A stretch of DNA of 64,000 bases from Pseudomonas sp. N3-W (GCF_024970185.1 NZ_CP103965.1:5475001-5539000); one strand, 5' to 3'. Positions 21,669-37,095 are shown, counted from the stretch's first letter. Numbers and translations: made by a program. The notes: generated by a model from the letters alone, not told the origin.

Positions 21669-22875
21669 GGGGTGGCTCCTCGGCGAAGTCACTCTCCTGG
21701 AACTCCATCTCTTCGCTGCCCAGGTGGGTTCGACTCTCCCACTCGATACGCAGCAACAGACCCAGACAGGCGCAGCAGATCACCAACGAACTGCCGCCAT
21801 AACTGAGGAACGGCAACGTCAGACCTTTGGTCGGCAGCAGGCCGACATTCACGCCGATGTTGATCAGGAACTGACCGATCCACAGGAACGACAGCCCGTA
21901 AGCCACATAGGCCGCGAAATATTGCTTGGCCTTTTCTGCCCACAATCCGATGTACATGCCACGAATACAGACGAAGACGAACAGCGCGACAGTGCACAAC
22001 GAACCCACGGCGCCCAGTTCTTCGGCCAGGACCGAGAACACGAAGTCAGTGTGGGCTTCCGGCAGGTAGAACTGCTTCTGCACGCTGTTGCCCAGGCCAA
22101 CGCCCAGCCATTCGCCGCGACCGAAAGCGATCAATGCCTGAGACAGCTGATAACCGGCACCAAACTGGTCAGCCCACGGGTCGGCAAAGTTGGTCAGACG
22201 CGCCATCCGGTACGGTTGCACTTGAATCAACAGCACCACCGCCGCGACCGCCAGCACCACCATCAGGGAAAAGCGGAACAGCCCGACGCCACCGAGGAAC
22301 AGCATTGCCGCCGCCGCGCCCATCATCACGACGGTGGCACCGAAATCCGGCTCCATCAGCAACAGGCCCGCCATCGGCAGCAGTACGATGAACGGCTTGA
22401 AGAAGCCCATCCAGCTTTCACGCACTTCTTTCTGGCGACGTACCAGATAACCGGCGAGGTAGATCACCACGAATACCTTGGCGATCTCGGAAGGCTGAAC
22501 GTTGAAGAAGCTGAAACCGATCCAGCGCATCGAACCGTTCACTTCACGGCCGATCCCCGGCACGATCACCATCACCAGCAAACCGAACGCACCCACCAGC
22601 ATCAACCAGCCCAGGCGTTGCCAGGTCGCAATCGGGATCATCATGGTGACGATGCAGGCAGCAAGGCCAAGCACGATGTAGATAAGGTGACGAATCATGT
22701 AATACAGGGCGCTGCCCGACTGCACGGCCGCCACTTCGGTCGATGCCGAGGCAATCATGATCAGGCCCAGACCCAACAGCGCCAGGCAACCTGCGAGCAT
22801 TGGAAAGTCGAGGTCGATACCGCGCCCGGTGATGATCGGCGACGGGTACGGCTTGATGATGTTTTTCCAGCTCAT
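21658..22875 (-). CDS. ftsW: Septal peptidoglycan glycosyltransferase FtsW
   Basis: 405 residues, SEDS family. About ten membrane helices are visible, with the SEDS signature PTKGLTLPFLSYGGSS near the C terminus and catalytic-region residues in the long loop near WLGVGLGNSVQKQFYLPEAHTDFVFSVLAEE. With FtsI it polymerises septal glycan from lipid II. The start overlaps the murD stop (ATGA). A short acidic cytoplasmic tail follows the last helix. Confidence 0.97.
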   Translation of the reverse strand: MSWKNIIKPYPSPIITGRGIDLDFPMLAGCLALLGLGLIMIASASTEVAAVQSGSALYYMIRHLIYIVLGLAACIVTMMIPIATWQRLGWLMLVGAFGLLVMVIVPGIGREVNGSMRWIGFSFFNVQPSEIAKVFVVIYLAGYLVRRQKEVRESWMGFFKPFIVLLPMAGLLLMEPDFGATVVMMGAAAAMLFLGGVGLFRFSLMVVLAVAAVVLLIQVQPYRMARLTNFADPWADQFGAGYQLSQALIAFGRGEWLGVGLGNSVQKQFYLPEAHTDFVFSVLAEELGAVGSLCTVALFVFVCIRGMYIGLWAEKAKQYFAAYVAYGLSFLWIGQFLINIGVNVGLLPTKGLTLPFLSYGGSSLVICCACLGLLLRIEWESRTHLGSEEMEFQESDFAEEPPHGR

Positions 22876-24218
22876 GCCAGATCCTCCACAGCGCGGACGA
22901 ACTGGTGACCACGGTCTTCGTAATTCTTGAACATGTCGAAACTGGCGCAGGCCGGCGACAACAGCACCGCATCACCTGGTTCGGCGAGGGCGTGGCATTG
23001 CTCCACCGCTTCGTTCAGCGAGCTGACGCGAATCAACGGCACACTGTCTCCGACGGCCTGAGCAATCAAGTCCGAGTCGCGGCCCATCAACACCACGGCG
23101 CGGCAGTTGGCCGCCACGGGATCACGCAGGTCCTTGAAGTCGGCCCCCTTGCCGTCGCCACCGGCGATCAACACGAGCTTGCCGTCGATGTCCGCGCCCA
23201 GGCCTTCGATGGCGGCCAGTGCGGCGCCGACGTTGGTGGCTTTGGAATCGTTGTAGTAGCTCACGCCGTTGAGGTCGCGAACCCATTGGCAGCGATGTTC
23301 GAGCCCGGCGAACGTGCGCAGGCTTGAGAGCATGGCATCGAACGGCAGACCAACGGCGTGCCCCAGGGCCAGCGCCGCCAGGGCGTTGGACTGGTTGTGG
23401 CCACCACGGATTTTCAGTTCCCGTACCGGCATCAGGTTCTGGAATTCGAAGGCGAGGTATTTCTCGCCATCTTCGTCACGAATTCCGAATGCCTTGAAAT
23501 CGGGTTTGCTCAGGCCGAAGGTCCAGCAAGGCTGGCCTTCGCCCATCAGCGGACGGCTCAGGGCGTCCTGACGGTTGACCACGAACTGTTTCGCACCACG
23601 GAAAATCCGGTGCTTGGCCAGGTGATACGCCGGCAGGCCGCTGTAGCGGTCCATGTGGTCTTCGCTGACGTTGAGTACGGTGGCCACTTCGGCGCCCAGA
23701 TGATCGGTGGTTTCCAGCTGGAAACTCGACAGCTCCATCACGTACAACTCGACGTCATCGCTGAGCAGATCCAGCGCCGGCGTACCGAGGTTGCCGCCGA
23801 CTGCAACACGCTTGCCCGCCGCAGCGGCCATTTCGCCAACCAGCGTGGTGACGGTGCTTTTCGCGTTGGAACCGCTGATGGCGACAATCGGCGCCTTCGC
23901 GTTACGCGCGAACAGCTCGATGTCGCCGGACAATTTCACGCCACGGGCAGCCGCCGCCTGCAGGGCCGGGGTCGCCAGCGCCAGGCCGGGGCTCACGTAG
24001 AGCTCGTCGGCGCGGCACAGGAACTCGACGTCGAGTTCGCCACAACGCACTTCCACCTGCGGGTAGTCACGGCGCAGCGTGGCCAGCTCCGGTGGATTTT
24101 CCCGCGTATCGGCAACGGCAAACGACACGCCCCGGTTCGCCAGGAAGCGAACCAGGGACATGCCGCTCTTGCCGAGGCCGACAACGATGCGGAAGTGGTC
24201 AGAAGCGATCAGAGACAC
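22872..24218 (-). CDS. murD: UDP-N-acetylmuramoyl-L-alanine--D-glutamate ligase
   Basis: 448 residues from a GTG. It adds D-Glu as the second stem-peptide residue. N-terminal RIVVGLGKSGMSLVRFLA, ATP loop ISGSNAKSTVTTLVGEM, and conserved YNDSKATN and LLSPACASFDMFKNYEDRG are present. It lies 5 bases after mraY. Confidence 0.97.
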   Translation of the reverse strand: MSLIASDHFRIVVGLGKSGMSLVRFLANRGVSFAVADTRENPPELATLRRDYPQVEVRCGELDVEFLCRADELYVSPGLALATPALQAAAARGVKLSGDIELFARNAKAPIVAISGSNAKSTVTTLVGEMAAAAGKRVAVGGNLGTPALDLLSDDVELYVMELSSFQLETTDHLGAEVATVLNVSEDHMDRYSGLPAYHLAKHRIFRGAKQFVVNRQDALSRPLMGEGQPCWTFGLSKPDFKAFGIRDEDGEKYLAFEFQNLMPVRELKIRGGHNQSNALAALALGHAVGLPFDAMLSSLRTFAGLEHRCQWVRDLNGVSYYNDSKATNVGAALAAIEGLGADIDGKLVLIAGGDGKGADFKDLRDPVAANCRAVVLMGRDSDLIAQAVGDSVPLIRVSSLNEAVEQCHALAEPGDAVLLSPACASFDMFKNYEDRGHQFVRAVEDLA

Positions 24219-24223
24219 TCGTT

Positions 24224-25306
24224 CTACCTCAGCTTCAGGGTGGCAAGGCCGATCAACACGAGAATCACGGTGATGATCCAGAAACGGACGATCACGCGTG
24301 GCTCGGGCCAGCCCTTGAGTTCAAAGTGGTGGTGTATGGGTGCCATGCGAAACACACGGCGACCGGTCAGCTTGAAGGAGGCCACCTGGATGACCACCGA
24401 CAGGGTTTCCATCACGAACACGCCGCCCATGATGAACAGGACGATTTCCTGACGGACGATCACCGCGATGGTGCCCAGGGCTGCGCCCAGCGCCAGCGCG
24501 CCGACGTCGCCCATGAAGACCTGGGCCGGATAGGTGTTGAACCAGAGAAAGCCCAGACCGGCACCGATCAAGGCGCCGCAGAACACGATCAGTTCACCTG
24601 CGCCCGGCACATAAGGGATCAGCAGGTATTCAGCGAATTTCACGTTACCCGACAGGTAGCAGAAGATGCCCAGGCCACCGCCGACCATCACGGTCGGCAT
24701 GATCGCCAGGCCATCGAGGCCGTCGGTCAGGTTGACCGCGTTGCTCGAACCGACAATCACGAAGTAGGTCAGGACGATGAAGCCCGCGCCCAGCGGAATG
24801 CTGTAGTCCTTGAGCATCGGCAGGATCAGCGTGGTTTCCACCGCAGTCGGTGCCGTCACATACAGGAAGATCGCCGCGCCCAGGCCGAACACCGACTGCC
24901 AGAAATACTTCCAGCGGCTCGGCAAGCCACGGGAGTTCTTCTCGATGACTTTGCGGTAGTCGTCAACCCAGCCGATAGCGCCGAACAGCAGGGTCACCAG
25001 CAGCACGGTCCAGACATAACGGTTGCTCAGGTCAGCCCACAGCAAGGTGCTGACGCCGATGGACGACAGGATCAGCGCGCCGCCCATGGTCGGGGTGCCG
25101 GATTTTGACAGGTGCGATTGCGGACCATCGTTGCGAACGGACTGACCGATCTGACGGTTCTGCAACGTGCGGATCATCCACGGGCCATAGCACAGCGACA
25201 AGACCAGCGCGGTCAGCACACCGAGGATCCCGCGCAGGGTCAGGTACTGAAAGACCGCGAAGCCTTTGTAGAACTGTTGCAGATACTCCGCTAGCAGCAG
25301 CAGCAT
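24224..25306 (-). CDS. mraY: Phospho-MurNAc-pentapeptide transferase MraY
   Basis: 360 residues from the ATG at 25306, the family length. The in-frame upstream start at 25333 lies in murF coding sequence. MraY moves phospho-MurNAc-pentapeptide onto undecaprenyl phosphate to give lipid I in the inner membrane. Ten membrane helices are visible, along with the Asp motif [28 protein letters not shown] and the His-rich loop [13 protein letters not shown]. Its ATG shares one base with the murF stop (TAATG). Confidence 0.97.
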   Translation of the reverse strand: MLLLLAEYLQQFYKGFAVFQYLTLRGILGVLTALVLSLCYGPWMIRTLQNRQIGQSVRNDGPQSHLSKSGTPTMGGALILSSIGVSTLLWADLSNRYVWTVLLVTLLFGAIGWVDDYRKVIEKNSRGLPSRWKYFWQSVFGLGAAIFLYVTAPTAVETTLILPMLKDYSIPLGAGFIVLTYFVIVGSSNAVNLTDGLDGLAIMPTVMVGGGLGIFCYLSGNVKFAEYLLIPYVPGAGELIVFCGALIGAGLGFLWFNTYPAQVFMGDVGALALGAALGTIAVIVRQEIVLFIMGGVFVMETLSVVIQVASFKLTGRRVFRMAPIHHHFELKGWPEPRVIVRFWIITVILVLIGLATLKLR

Positions 25307-26673
25307 TAATGCTTCTCCAGACTGGACCCGCACAAAGCGGCCACGATGTTTTCCATCGCAGCACTGCGCGAACCCTTGATCAAAATAGTGGTGTTTGTAT
25401 CTTGCTCGGCGCCCAGGGCCTGGATCAGTTCAGCTTGAGTGCCGAAGTGAAAAGCCTGTGGACCGAAAGCGTTTACGGCGTGGACCATCATCGGCCCAAC
25501 GGCATACAGCGCGGAAACCTTGCCACGGGCGTACTCGCCCACGTCGCGGTGCCCCTGCTCCGCCCAATCGCCCAACTCGCCGATGTCTCCGAGCACCAGA
25601 ACGGTGCGGCCGGAAAAGCCGGCGAGTATATCAACGGCAGCGCACATTGAGGTGGGGTTCGCGTTATAAGTGTCATCAATTACGCGCATGCCGTTGGTCG
25701 CCAGTTGCGCAACGGTACGGCCCTTGACCGGTTGCACCGCACCAAGGCCGGTGGCAATGCCGAACAGCGACACGCCCAGCGCGTAGGCAGCCGCCGCAGC
25801 GGCCATGGCATTGGTCACGTTATGGGTGCCGAGCAGGTTCAGTTGCACCCGCTCCACACCGTCAGGACTGTGCAGCTTGAACGCCGGGCAGCCGCGTGCA
25901 TCGCGGTCCAGATCGCTGGCATAAAAATCAGCGGCAGGATTGTTCAGGGCAAAGGTCAGCACCTTGCGGCCGGCAGCGCGGGTCTGCCAGATACCGAAGG
26001 CCTTGTCGTCGAGATTGAGAACGGCGACGCCATCGGCATCGAGCCCTTCAAGAATCTCGCCCTTGGCTTCAACGATTTTTTCCGGCCCGCCGAACTCGCC
26101 GACGTGGGCGGTCCCGGCGTTGTTGATGATGGCCACGCGTGGCTTGGTCATGCTCACGGTGTAGGCGATCTCGCCAATGCGCGAAGCCCCGAGTTCGATC
26201 ACGGCGGCGGTGTGTTCCGGCGCCAGTTCGAGCAGGGTCAGCGGAACGCCGAGGTCATTGTTCAGGTTGCCACGGGTTGCATGCACCGGACCGCGTGTGC
26301 GCAGGATGCTCGCCAGCATTTCCTTGACCGTGGTCTTGCCGCTGGAACCGGTGACCGCCGCGACCGGGTTGCTGTAGGCAGCACGGTTCAGCGCACCCAA
26401 CTGGCCGAGGGCCTGACGGGTGTCTTTCACCAGCAGTTGCGGCAGCACGCTGTCGGCAACTTCGCGCTCGACCAGTGCCGCCACGGCGCCGTTGGCCGCC
26501 ACATCATTCAGATAGTCATGACCATCGAAACGCGGTCCAGTCAGGGCAATGAACAGCTGGCCCGGCTTGATGGCGCGGCTGTCGATGCTGACACCGTCGA
26601 AACAGGCGTCGGCAGACACCAGGCGGGCATTCAGCGCAGCGGTCAGCTCGCTCAGTTTCAGGGCCTTAAGCAT
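25306..26673 (-). CDS. murF: UDP-MurNAc-tripeptide--D-alanyl-D-alanine ligase
   Basis: 455 residues from the ATG at 26673. The longer frame to 26811 is out-of-frame murE sequence. MurF adds D-Ala-D-Ala to finish the UDP-MurNAc-pentapeptide. ATP loop [29 protein letters not shown] and [11 protein letters not shown] are present. It overlaps the murE end by 8 bases. Confidence 0.96.
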   Translation of the reverse strand: MLKALKLSELTAALNARLVSADACFDGVSIDSRAIKPGQLFIALTGPRFDGHDYLNDVAANGAVAALVEREVADSVLPQLLVKDTRQALGQLGALNRAAYSNPVAAVTGSSGKTTVKEMLASILRTRGPVHATRGNLNNDLGVPLTLLELAPEHTAAVIELGASRIGEIAYTVSMTKPRVAIINNAGTAHVGEFGGPEKIVEAKGEILEGLDADGVAVLNLDDKAFGIWQTRAAGRKVLTFALNNPAADFYASDLDRDARGCPAFKLHSPDGVERVQLNLLGTHNVTNAMAAAAAAYALGVSLFGIATGLGAVQPVKGRTVAQLATNGMRVIDDTYNANPTSMCAAVDILAGFSGRTVLVLGDIGELGDWAEQGHRDVGEYARGKVSALYAVGPMMVHAVNAFGPQAFHFGTQAELIQALGAEQDTNTTILIKGSRSAAMENIVAALCGSSLEKH

Positions 26674-28128
26674 GAGCCACCTCCCAGGCCGTGAGGGCGT
26701 GATCGGCCTCGACCAGATCAGAAAAGGCATGACGCTCGCCGTTGATTTCCTGATAGTCCTCGTGACCTTTGCCGGCCAGGACAACCACGTCATCTGCCGA
26801 GGCGCTGGCAATCAACTGCGCAATCGCCTGACCACGGCCAGCAACGAAGGTAACGTTATCCGCAGCACTGAAACCGGCACGGATGTCGTCGAAAATGACC
26901 GCCGGATCTTCAGTGCGCGGGTTGTCGTCGGTGACGACTACGCCATCGGCCAGGCGCTCAACCACTTCCGCCATCAACGGGCGCTTGCCGCGATCGCGAT
27001 CACCGCCGCAGCCGAACAGGCACAGCAGGCGACCCTTGGCGTGTGGACGCAGGGCCGTGAGCACTTTTTCCAGCGCGTCCGGGGTGTGCGCGTAATCGAC
27101 AACCACCAGCGGTTGAGTGCCGCCGCCCAGACGCTGCATGCGACCGGCGGGGCCTTCGAGTTTCGGCAGGACTTTAAGAATCTCGTCCAGCGCGTAGTCC
27201 AGTCCGAGCAAGGCACCGACAGCCGCCAGTACGTTGCTCAGGTTGAAACGACCCAACAAGGTGCTGCGCAAATGATGTTCGCCCTGGGGCGTAACCAGCG
27301 TGGCGCGCACGCCATCGTCGTCGAACTGCGCTTCACGGCAATAAAGGTAGGCGCTGCTGTCTTCCAGGCTATAGCTGATCAGGCGCGACTCGCGCTTGTC
27401 AGCGGCCAGTTGCCGACCAAATTCGTCGTCGAGATTGACCACCCGGCACTTCAAGTCATTCCAGGCAAACAGCTTGGCCTTGGCTTCACCGTAGGCCTGC
27501 ATGGTGCCGTGATAATCCAGATGATCACGCGACAGGTTGGTCATCACCGCCACGTCGAACGCCAGCGCAGTAACGCGCCCCTGATCCAGTCCATGGGAAG
27601 AAACTTCCATGGCCACGGCTTTGGCACCGGCCTTTTTCAGGTCGGCGAGGGTTGCCTGCATGGCGATCGGGTTCGGCGTGGTGTGCAGGCCACTTTCCAG
27701 CGCGCCGTAGAAACCGGAACCCAGGGTGCCGACGATGCCGCAGTGCTGGCCGAGCAAATCCAGAGCCTGCGCGACCAGTTGCGTCACGCTGGTTTTGCCG
27801 TTGGTGCCGGTCACGCCGACCAGATTCAGGTGGCGGCTCGGATCACCATAAAAACGCCCGGCGATGTCCGACAGCTGCGCCGCCAAGCCTTTGACCGGAA
27901 TCAGCGGCACATCGGTAATGGGCAGGACTGTTGCGCCTTCGACTTCATAGGCCACGGCGGCGGCACCGCGCTGCAAGGCGTCGGCGATATGCGCACGGCC
28001 ATCGAACTTGCCGCCAGGGACAGCCAGGAACAAGTCCCCCGCCCGCACATTGCGGCTATCAAGGCTCAGTTCGCGGATCAGCAGATCACGACCGGCGTGG
28101 GCGAAAATCTTGTTCAGACTCAGAGACA

Positions 28129-28129
<1 letters not shown>
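26666..28129 (-). CDS. murE: UDP-MurNAc-L-Ala-D-Glu--2,6-diaminopimelate ligase
   Basis: 487 residues. It adds meso-diaminopimelate as the third stem residue. The ATP loop is GVTGTNGKTSVTQLVAQ. The DNPR motif in VTDDNPRTEDP marks meso-DAP rather than lysine specificity. Its ATG shares one base with the ftsI stop (TGATG). Confidence 0.97.
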
Positions 28130-30157
<2,028 letters not shown>

Positions 30158-30161
<4 letters not shown>

Positions 30162-31105
30162 CGCAGCTTCTCCGCGACACGCATGATGGCGCTACGGGAA
30201 CGTGGGTTGGCTTTGAGTTCGGCCTCGGAGGCGGACTGCGCTTTGCCATGGACTTTGATTTTCGGTTCGAAGGCGACGTGCCGCACCGGCAGATTGCGTG
30301 GCAGGTTGTCGGACTCGCCCTTCACCAGTTTGCGCATGAACAGCTTGACGATGCGGTCTTCCAGCGAGTGGAAGCTGATCACCACCAGACGACCGCCGAT
30401 TTCCAGGCTTTCCAGCGCGGCTTCGAGGCCGGCTTCCAGATCGCCCAGTTCGTTGTTGACGTGAATACGCAGGCCCTGGAACGCACGGGTAGCCGGGTTC
30501 TTGCCCTTTTCCCATGCAGGGTTGGCGACCTTGAGCACTTCAGCCAGGTCGGCGGTACGCTCGAACGGCTTGATGTCGCGGCGCTCGGCCACGGCACGGG
30601 CCATGCGGCCGGAAAAACGTTCTTCGCCGTATTCCTTGAACACGCGGGCGATTTCTTCCACCGGCGCACTGTTGACGAACTCGGCAGCGCTGATCCCGCG
30701 GGACGGGTCCATGCGCATGTCCAACGGACCGTCATTGAGGAAACTGAAGCCGCGCTCCGGGTCGTCGAGCTGTGGCGAGGAGACGCCCAGGTCGAGCAGA
30801 ACACCGCTGACCTTGCCCGCCAGGCCACGCTCGGCAACTTCCGAACCCAACTCGGCAAAGCTGCGCTGCACAACGACAAAGCGGCCGTCTTCGGCCGCTA
30901 GCGTTTGCCCGGTGGCAATCGCTTGAGGATCTTTATCAAATCCGAGCAAGCGGCCATCGGGCCCGAGCTGGCTGAGGATCAACCGGCTATGTCCGCCGCG
31001 TCCGAACGTACCGTCCAGATAGCAGCCATCAGGGCGTACAGCGAGAGCCTCGACGGCTTCGTCAAGCAGTACGGTGATGTGGTTAAAGCCGCTATCAATA
31101 GTCAC
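30158..31105 (-). CDS. rsmH: 16S rRNA m4C1402 methyltransferase
   Basis: 315 residues from a GTG overlapping the mraZ stop (GTGA). The SAM site is [34 protein letters not shown] and the C-terminal [15 protein letters not shown] are family hallmarks. It methylates N4 of C1402 in 16S rRNA, the same nucleotide whose ribose is methylated by RsmI, encoded about 2 kb away. Confidence 0.97.
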
Positions 31106-31557
31106 AGGATCAAATCACGCAGTTCATCAGGCATGGCGCCCGGTTGTTGAATAGCAGCCAGGTCAGCAGCAGAAACTGCATCCCAGGCATCCTCGTCCCA
31201 CAATTGGAACTTGTTCAGTTGGCCTACCAGCATCGCGCGCTTATCCAATTTGGCGTATTCGCGCAGACGCGGTGGAACCAGAAAACGACCACTGCCATCG
31301 AGTTCGAGGTCGACGGCATTACCAATCAGTAAACGTTGCAGGCGGCGGTTCTCTTCGCGAAGCGAAGGCAGTGCGCGCAGTTTGGTTTCGATAATTTCCC
31401 ACTCGTCGAGGGGATAAACACATAAACAAGGATCAACGGCGTCGATTGTGACGATTAACTGACCGGAACTTCGCGAAACGAGCTCGTCACGGTACCGGCT
31501 CGGCATGGCGAGACGGCCCTTTGCATCGAGACTGATAGCGTTAGCTCCGCGAAACAC
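31102..31557 (-). CDS. mraZ: Transcriptional regulator MraZ
   Basis: 151 residues from a GTG. Two SpoVT-AbrB-like halves are visible: [26 protein letters not shown] and [22 protein letters not shown]. MraZ is a ring-forming DNA-binding protein that represses the mra/dcw promoter in other bacteria. It is the first gene of the cluster, and three 10-bp-spaced boxes upstream fit autoregulation. Confidence 0.96.
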   Translation of the reverse strand: MFRGANAISLDAKGRLAMPSRYRDELVSRSSGQLIVTIDAVDPCLCVYPLDEWEIIETKLRALPSLREENRRLQRLLIGNAVDLELDGSGRFLVPPRLREYAKLDKRAMLVGQLNKFQLWDEDAWDAVSAADLAAIQQPGAMPDELRDLIL

Positions 31558-31599
31558 GTCAGCGTTTCTCCCATTTTTAGCGTTTTGAGCTCAAAAAAC

Positions 31600-31661
31600 C
31601 CACTTCATGCCACTTTCCGCCACTTGCGCACACTATAGGAATGCGCCCACCACACCGTCAA
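31600..31661 (-). promoter_or_regulatory. dcw cluster promoter with MraZ-type boxes
   Basis: On the minus strand TTGACG (31661-31656) and TATAGT (31637-31632) are 18 bases apart, a good sigma70 promoter pointing at mraZ. Just downstream, AAGTGG occurs three times at exact 10-bp spacing (plus-strand CCACTT at 31600, 31610 and 31620). MraZ is known to bind short TGG-rich direct repeats with 10-bp period, so these are probably its operators, placed to block initiation. The remaining sequence between here and rnpB (31662-32003) shows nothing else I can name. Confidence 0.75.
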
Positions 31662-32003
31662 GGCGCGGATTAAAGGAAAACCCTTACAGAACGGAGATTT
31701 AGGAGCGTAAAACGAGGGGTAACGAGAATCTGGCGTATGTTTTGGCTCAATAACTTGAATCAGCACGGAAGGCTGCGTTCGAAAGTTAAAGTAATTTGTT
31801 AAGAGTAAGATTTTTTCGGTATTACAAGAGGGGGTCTGCTGGTGTTTATGTAACGAGGGAATTCCATACTGCGGGGTGATTGATCTTTGGCGACCAGCGC
31901 AGGCCAATTGATATCACACAAAGCGGTCATCCGTCAGCAGACAATGAGCGCCATTGCCTGCTACCGCGCCCCGCTCAACGATTAAAGCAGGGATTAGAAA
32001 AAA

Positions 32004-32360
32004 GGTGGAGAGTCGATCTGTAAGCCGGGTTCTGTCTTGAACAGTCATTCGTCTACGATGGCCATCACTGGACATCTTTAGCAACCTACCCGGTCCCAGC
32101 GCGGGCCACGCCTTGGGACCCTATTTGGTCTTGCTCCAAGTGGGGTTTACCTAGCCACGAACTGTTGCCAGACGTGCGGTGCGCTCTTACCGCACCTTTT
32201 CACCCTTACCGGTGCCGAAGCACTTAGGCGGTTATTTTCTGTGGCACTTTCCGTAGGCTCACGCCTCCCAGGCATTACCTGGCACTTCGCCCTATGGAGC
32301 CCGGACTTTCCTCCCCCCCCTAATTTTCATAGAGGGCAGCGACTGTCCAATCGACTCTCC
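32004..32360 (-). ncRNA. rnpB: RNase P catalytic RNA
   Basis: About 357 nt, bacterial type A. On the minus strand it contains the universal core GAGGAAAGTCCGGGCTCCAT, AGGGCGAAGTGCCAGGTAA followed by GCCTGGGAGGCG, and near the 3' end ACAGAACCCGGCTTACAGA, with matching GAGAGTCGA ends. It processes tRNA 5' leaders together with RnpA. Placement between mraZ and rsmI is usual for pseudomonads. Ends are estimated to within a few bases. Confidence 0.95.
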
Positions 32361-32433
32361 GGCGCGAAGGTTAACGGCAGAGCGGCCGAAGAACAAGCGC
32401 TAAACGCCTTTGGCCGCACCTTTGCGTCGGGTT

Positions 32434-33306
32434 TTACTCGCTCTTTTGCTGTTCCAGTGCCACCTGATACAGCACATTCTTGCGCTCGCCGGTAATCTGC
32501 GCCGCCAAGGCGGCGGCACGCTTGAGCGGCATCTCTTCGAGCAACAGGTTAAGGATGCGCATCGCCTCACTGCTGACGGCGTCCTCGGTTTCAGGGGCCG
32601 ACCAGCCCGCCACCAGCACCACGCACTCACCACGCTGCTGATTGCTGTCCGATTCGACGAACTCGCGCAATTGAGCCAGCGGCAAGCCTTTGAGGGTTTC
32701 GAAGGTTTTGGTCAGCTCTCGCGCCAGCAGCGCCGGGCGCTCGGGGCCGAACACCAGTTCCATGTCTTGCAGGCATTCGAGGATACGGTGCGGCGCCTCA
32801 TAGAAGATCAGCGTGCGCGGCTCTTCCTTTACCAACTCAAGACGAGCGCGGCGACCGACCGCCTTGGCCGGCAGAAAGCCTTCGAAGATGAACCGGTCCG
32901 AAGGCAGGCCCGCTGCCGACAACGCTGCAATCAGCGCGCAGGCACCCGGCACGGGTACGACATTGATGCCGGCCGCACGCGCCTGGCGCACCAGGTGATA
33001 GCCCGGATCGGAAATCAACGGCGTCCCGGCATCGGAGATCAGTGCCACATCGTCGCCCGCCAGCAAACGGGTGATAAAGCGGCTACCTTCATCTCGTTCA
33101 TTGTGTTCGTGGCAAGCCGCCAGCGGCGTGGGAATGCCGAAGTGCTGCATCAGTCGCTGGGAGTGGCGAGTGTCTTCGGCGGCGATCAATGCCACCTCAC
33201 GCAGGATCTTCAGCGCACGCGCACTGATGTCGTCCAGGTTGCCGATGGGCGTCGCCACCACATAAAGCGAGCCAGCAGCGGAATTCAAAGCACCTGGAGC
33301 AGTCAA
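32434..33306 (-). CDS. rsmI: 16S rRNA 2'-O-methyltransferase RsmI (C1402)
   Basis: 290 residues from a TTG at 33306, which has GAGGTG about 8 bases upstream. The alternative ATG at 33339 adds 11 residues and has no clear ribosome site; either is possible. Tetrapyrrole-methylase fold: GSLYVVATPIGNLDDISARALK, AAEDTRHSQRLMQHFG, and ISDAGTPLISDPGYHLV. It methylates the 2'-OH of C1402 in 16S rRNA. Divergent from lpoA. Confidence 0.93.
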   Translation of the reverse strand: MTAPGALNSAAGSLYVVATPIGNLDDISARALKILREVALIAAEDTRHSQRLMQHFGIPTPLAACHEHNERDEGSRFITRLLAGDDVALISDAGTPLISDPGYHLVRQARAAGINVVPVPGACALIAALSAAGLPSDRFIFEGFLPAKAVGRRARLELVKEEPRTLIFYEAPHRILECLQDMELVFGPERPALLARELTKTFETLKGLPLAQLREFVESDSNQQRGECVVLVAGWSAPETEDAVSSEAMRILNLLLEEMPLKRAAALAAQITGERKNVLYQVALEQQKSE

Positions 33307-33515
33307 AGCGCACACCTCATGATCGGTAAAAGTTGCCATTGTAGCGCGTCACGCTGTTGCGATATGCCTCTGCCACAGTGGCTTTTGCGAGCCTTTGTGG
33401 TCCGCAGCAACATTTACACGATCTAAATTGACGGTTTCATGCCAGTAACATCGCGCCCCGGCCAGTGCTTGGGTACAATTCCACGCTAATTTGATCGAGT
33501 ATCAGGAACACTTAC

Positions 33516-35326
33516 ATGATCGCTTGCCTGCGGCTGTTCTCTGCCCTCTGCCTCGCTGCCTTACTGGCGGCTTGCGCCAGCTCGCCCTCCTCCAGCCTTG
33601 GCGAACTTCCACGCACCCCGGATGCCAGCATCGAGCAATTGCTCGAAAAGGCTGCGCAAAGCAAAACACCGGAAGAAGCTGCGCTGTTTCGCTTGAGCGC
33701 GGCCGACCAGGCTTATCGCCAGGGGAATGCCGGCCAGTCCGCGCAAATCCTGCAGCAGGTGCCGCTGGATCAACTCAAGCCTGGCCAACAGGTCTTCGCC
33801 AGCACCCTGGCAGCGGAACTGGCCATGACGCGCAATCAGCCCAAGGCGGCGCTGACTGCCTTGAGCCATCCGAGCCTGCAACGCCTGGGCGAACTGCCAG
33901 TTGAGCAACAAGTGCGCACTGGCCTTGTTCATGCCCGCGCCTTTGAAGCCGATGGCCAGACGCTGGCCGCCGCACGGGAACGGATCTTCATCGCGCCGAT
34001 GCTCAAGGACGAAGCGGCGAGCAAAAACCACGAAGCGATCTGGACCCTGATTGCCTCGCTGCCAACCGATCAACTGCAACCGACCACCAACGACGATCTC
34101 GGCGGTTGGCTGAGCCTGGCCCTGGCAGTGAAAACTGCCGGCACCCTGGAGCAGCAACAGGCTGCAATCGATAACTGGCGCGCGCAGAACCCCAAGCACC
34201 CCGCCGCTATCCAGTTGCCGCTGCCGCTGACCAAACTCAAGGAACTGGCCAGCCAGCCCCTGAGCAAGATCGCCCTGCTGCTGCCACAGGACGGTCAACT
34301 GGCCGCGGTCGGCAAGGCCCTGCGTGACGGCTTCATGGCCGCTCACTACCAGGCCCAGCAAGCCGGTCAGAAGCCACCCGCCATCGTGTTCTACGACAGC
34401 TCGAAACTGACCTCGATGGATGAGTTCTACCGCAAGGCCCAGGCCGATGGTGTGCAACTGGTGGTGGGCCCCTTGGAAAAGCCGCTGGTCAAACAACTCA
34501 GCAGCCGCCCGCAATTGCCGATCACCACGCTGGCACTGAACTACAGCGAAGGCGAACAGGGTCCGGCGCAGCTGTTCCAGTTCGGCCTGGCGGCTGAAGA
34601 CGAAGCTCGCGAAGTGTCCCGCCGCGCCCGCGCCGACGGCCTGCACCGCGCAGCCGCAATGGTGCCGAGGGGCGAATGGGGCGACCGCGTACTGAAGGCG
34701 TTCAGCCAGGACTGGCAAGCCAATGGCGGCACTATCGTCGCCGTCGAGCGTGTTGATCAGCCAGTGCAACTGGCCCAGCAGATCGCTGACATGTTCCAGT
34801 TGCGTCAGAGCGAAGGTCGCGCCAAGAGCCTGCAAAGCACCGTAGGTTCACAGGTCGCGGCCCAGCCTTCGCGTCGTCAGGACATCGAGTTCATCTTCCT
34901 GGCCGCCACCCCGCAACAGGCCCAGCAGATCAAGCCGACCCTGAACTTCCAGTACGCCGGTGACGTTCCGGTCTACGCCACTTCCCACGTGTTCAGTGCC
35001 AGCGGCGACGTGAATCAGTACAACGACATGAACGGCGTTCGCTTCTGCGAAACCCCATGGTTGCTCGATGCCAACGATCCCCTGCGCAAGCAAGTCACCA
35101 CACAGTGGCCACAAGCGGCTGGCAGCCTCGGGCGCCTGTACGCGATGGGTGTTGACGCCTACCGCCTGGCGCCACGCCTGGGGCAACTCAAGGCGCTGCC
35201 GGACAGTCGCATCGAAGGTCAATCAGGCAGCCTGGGCATGACCGCCAACCAGCGGGTCGAGCGCCAGTTGCCATGGGCGCAGTTCGTCAACGGCCAGATT
35301 CAACGCCTGCCGGACACCCCGCGCTG

Positions 35327-35327
<1 letters not shown>
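33516..35327 (+). CDS. lpoA: Penicillin-binding protein activator LpoA (LppC family)
   Basis: 603 residues. A lipoprotein signal peptide ends in the lipobox LLAAC (~residue 21), so it sits in the outer membrane facing the periplasm. The N-terminal TPR-like helical part (~30-240) is followed by a periplasmic-binding-protein-like fold (~245-600, KIALLLPQDGQLAAVGKALRDGF). LpoA stimulates PBP1A in enterics. The pseudomonad LppC proteins are homologous, although PBP1b regulation in P. aeruginosa uses another lipoprotein, so the role here is inferred. The stop overlaps the yraN start (TGATG). Confidence 0.9.
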
Positions 35328-36962
<1,635 letters not shown>

Positions 36963-37095
36963 TACACCCTTCGGCAGCGCCTACACGCTTCAAAGCAGTG
37001 AAATAAAAAAGGCGATCCGGTTGCTCTTAACAGCACAAAATTATACTAATTCTCTGTGAGTGAGTGAGTGAGCGACCTCTAGCCTAGTCTGATTT

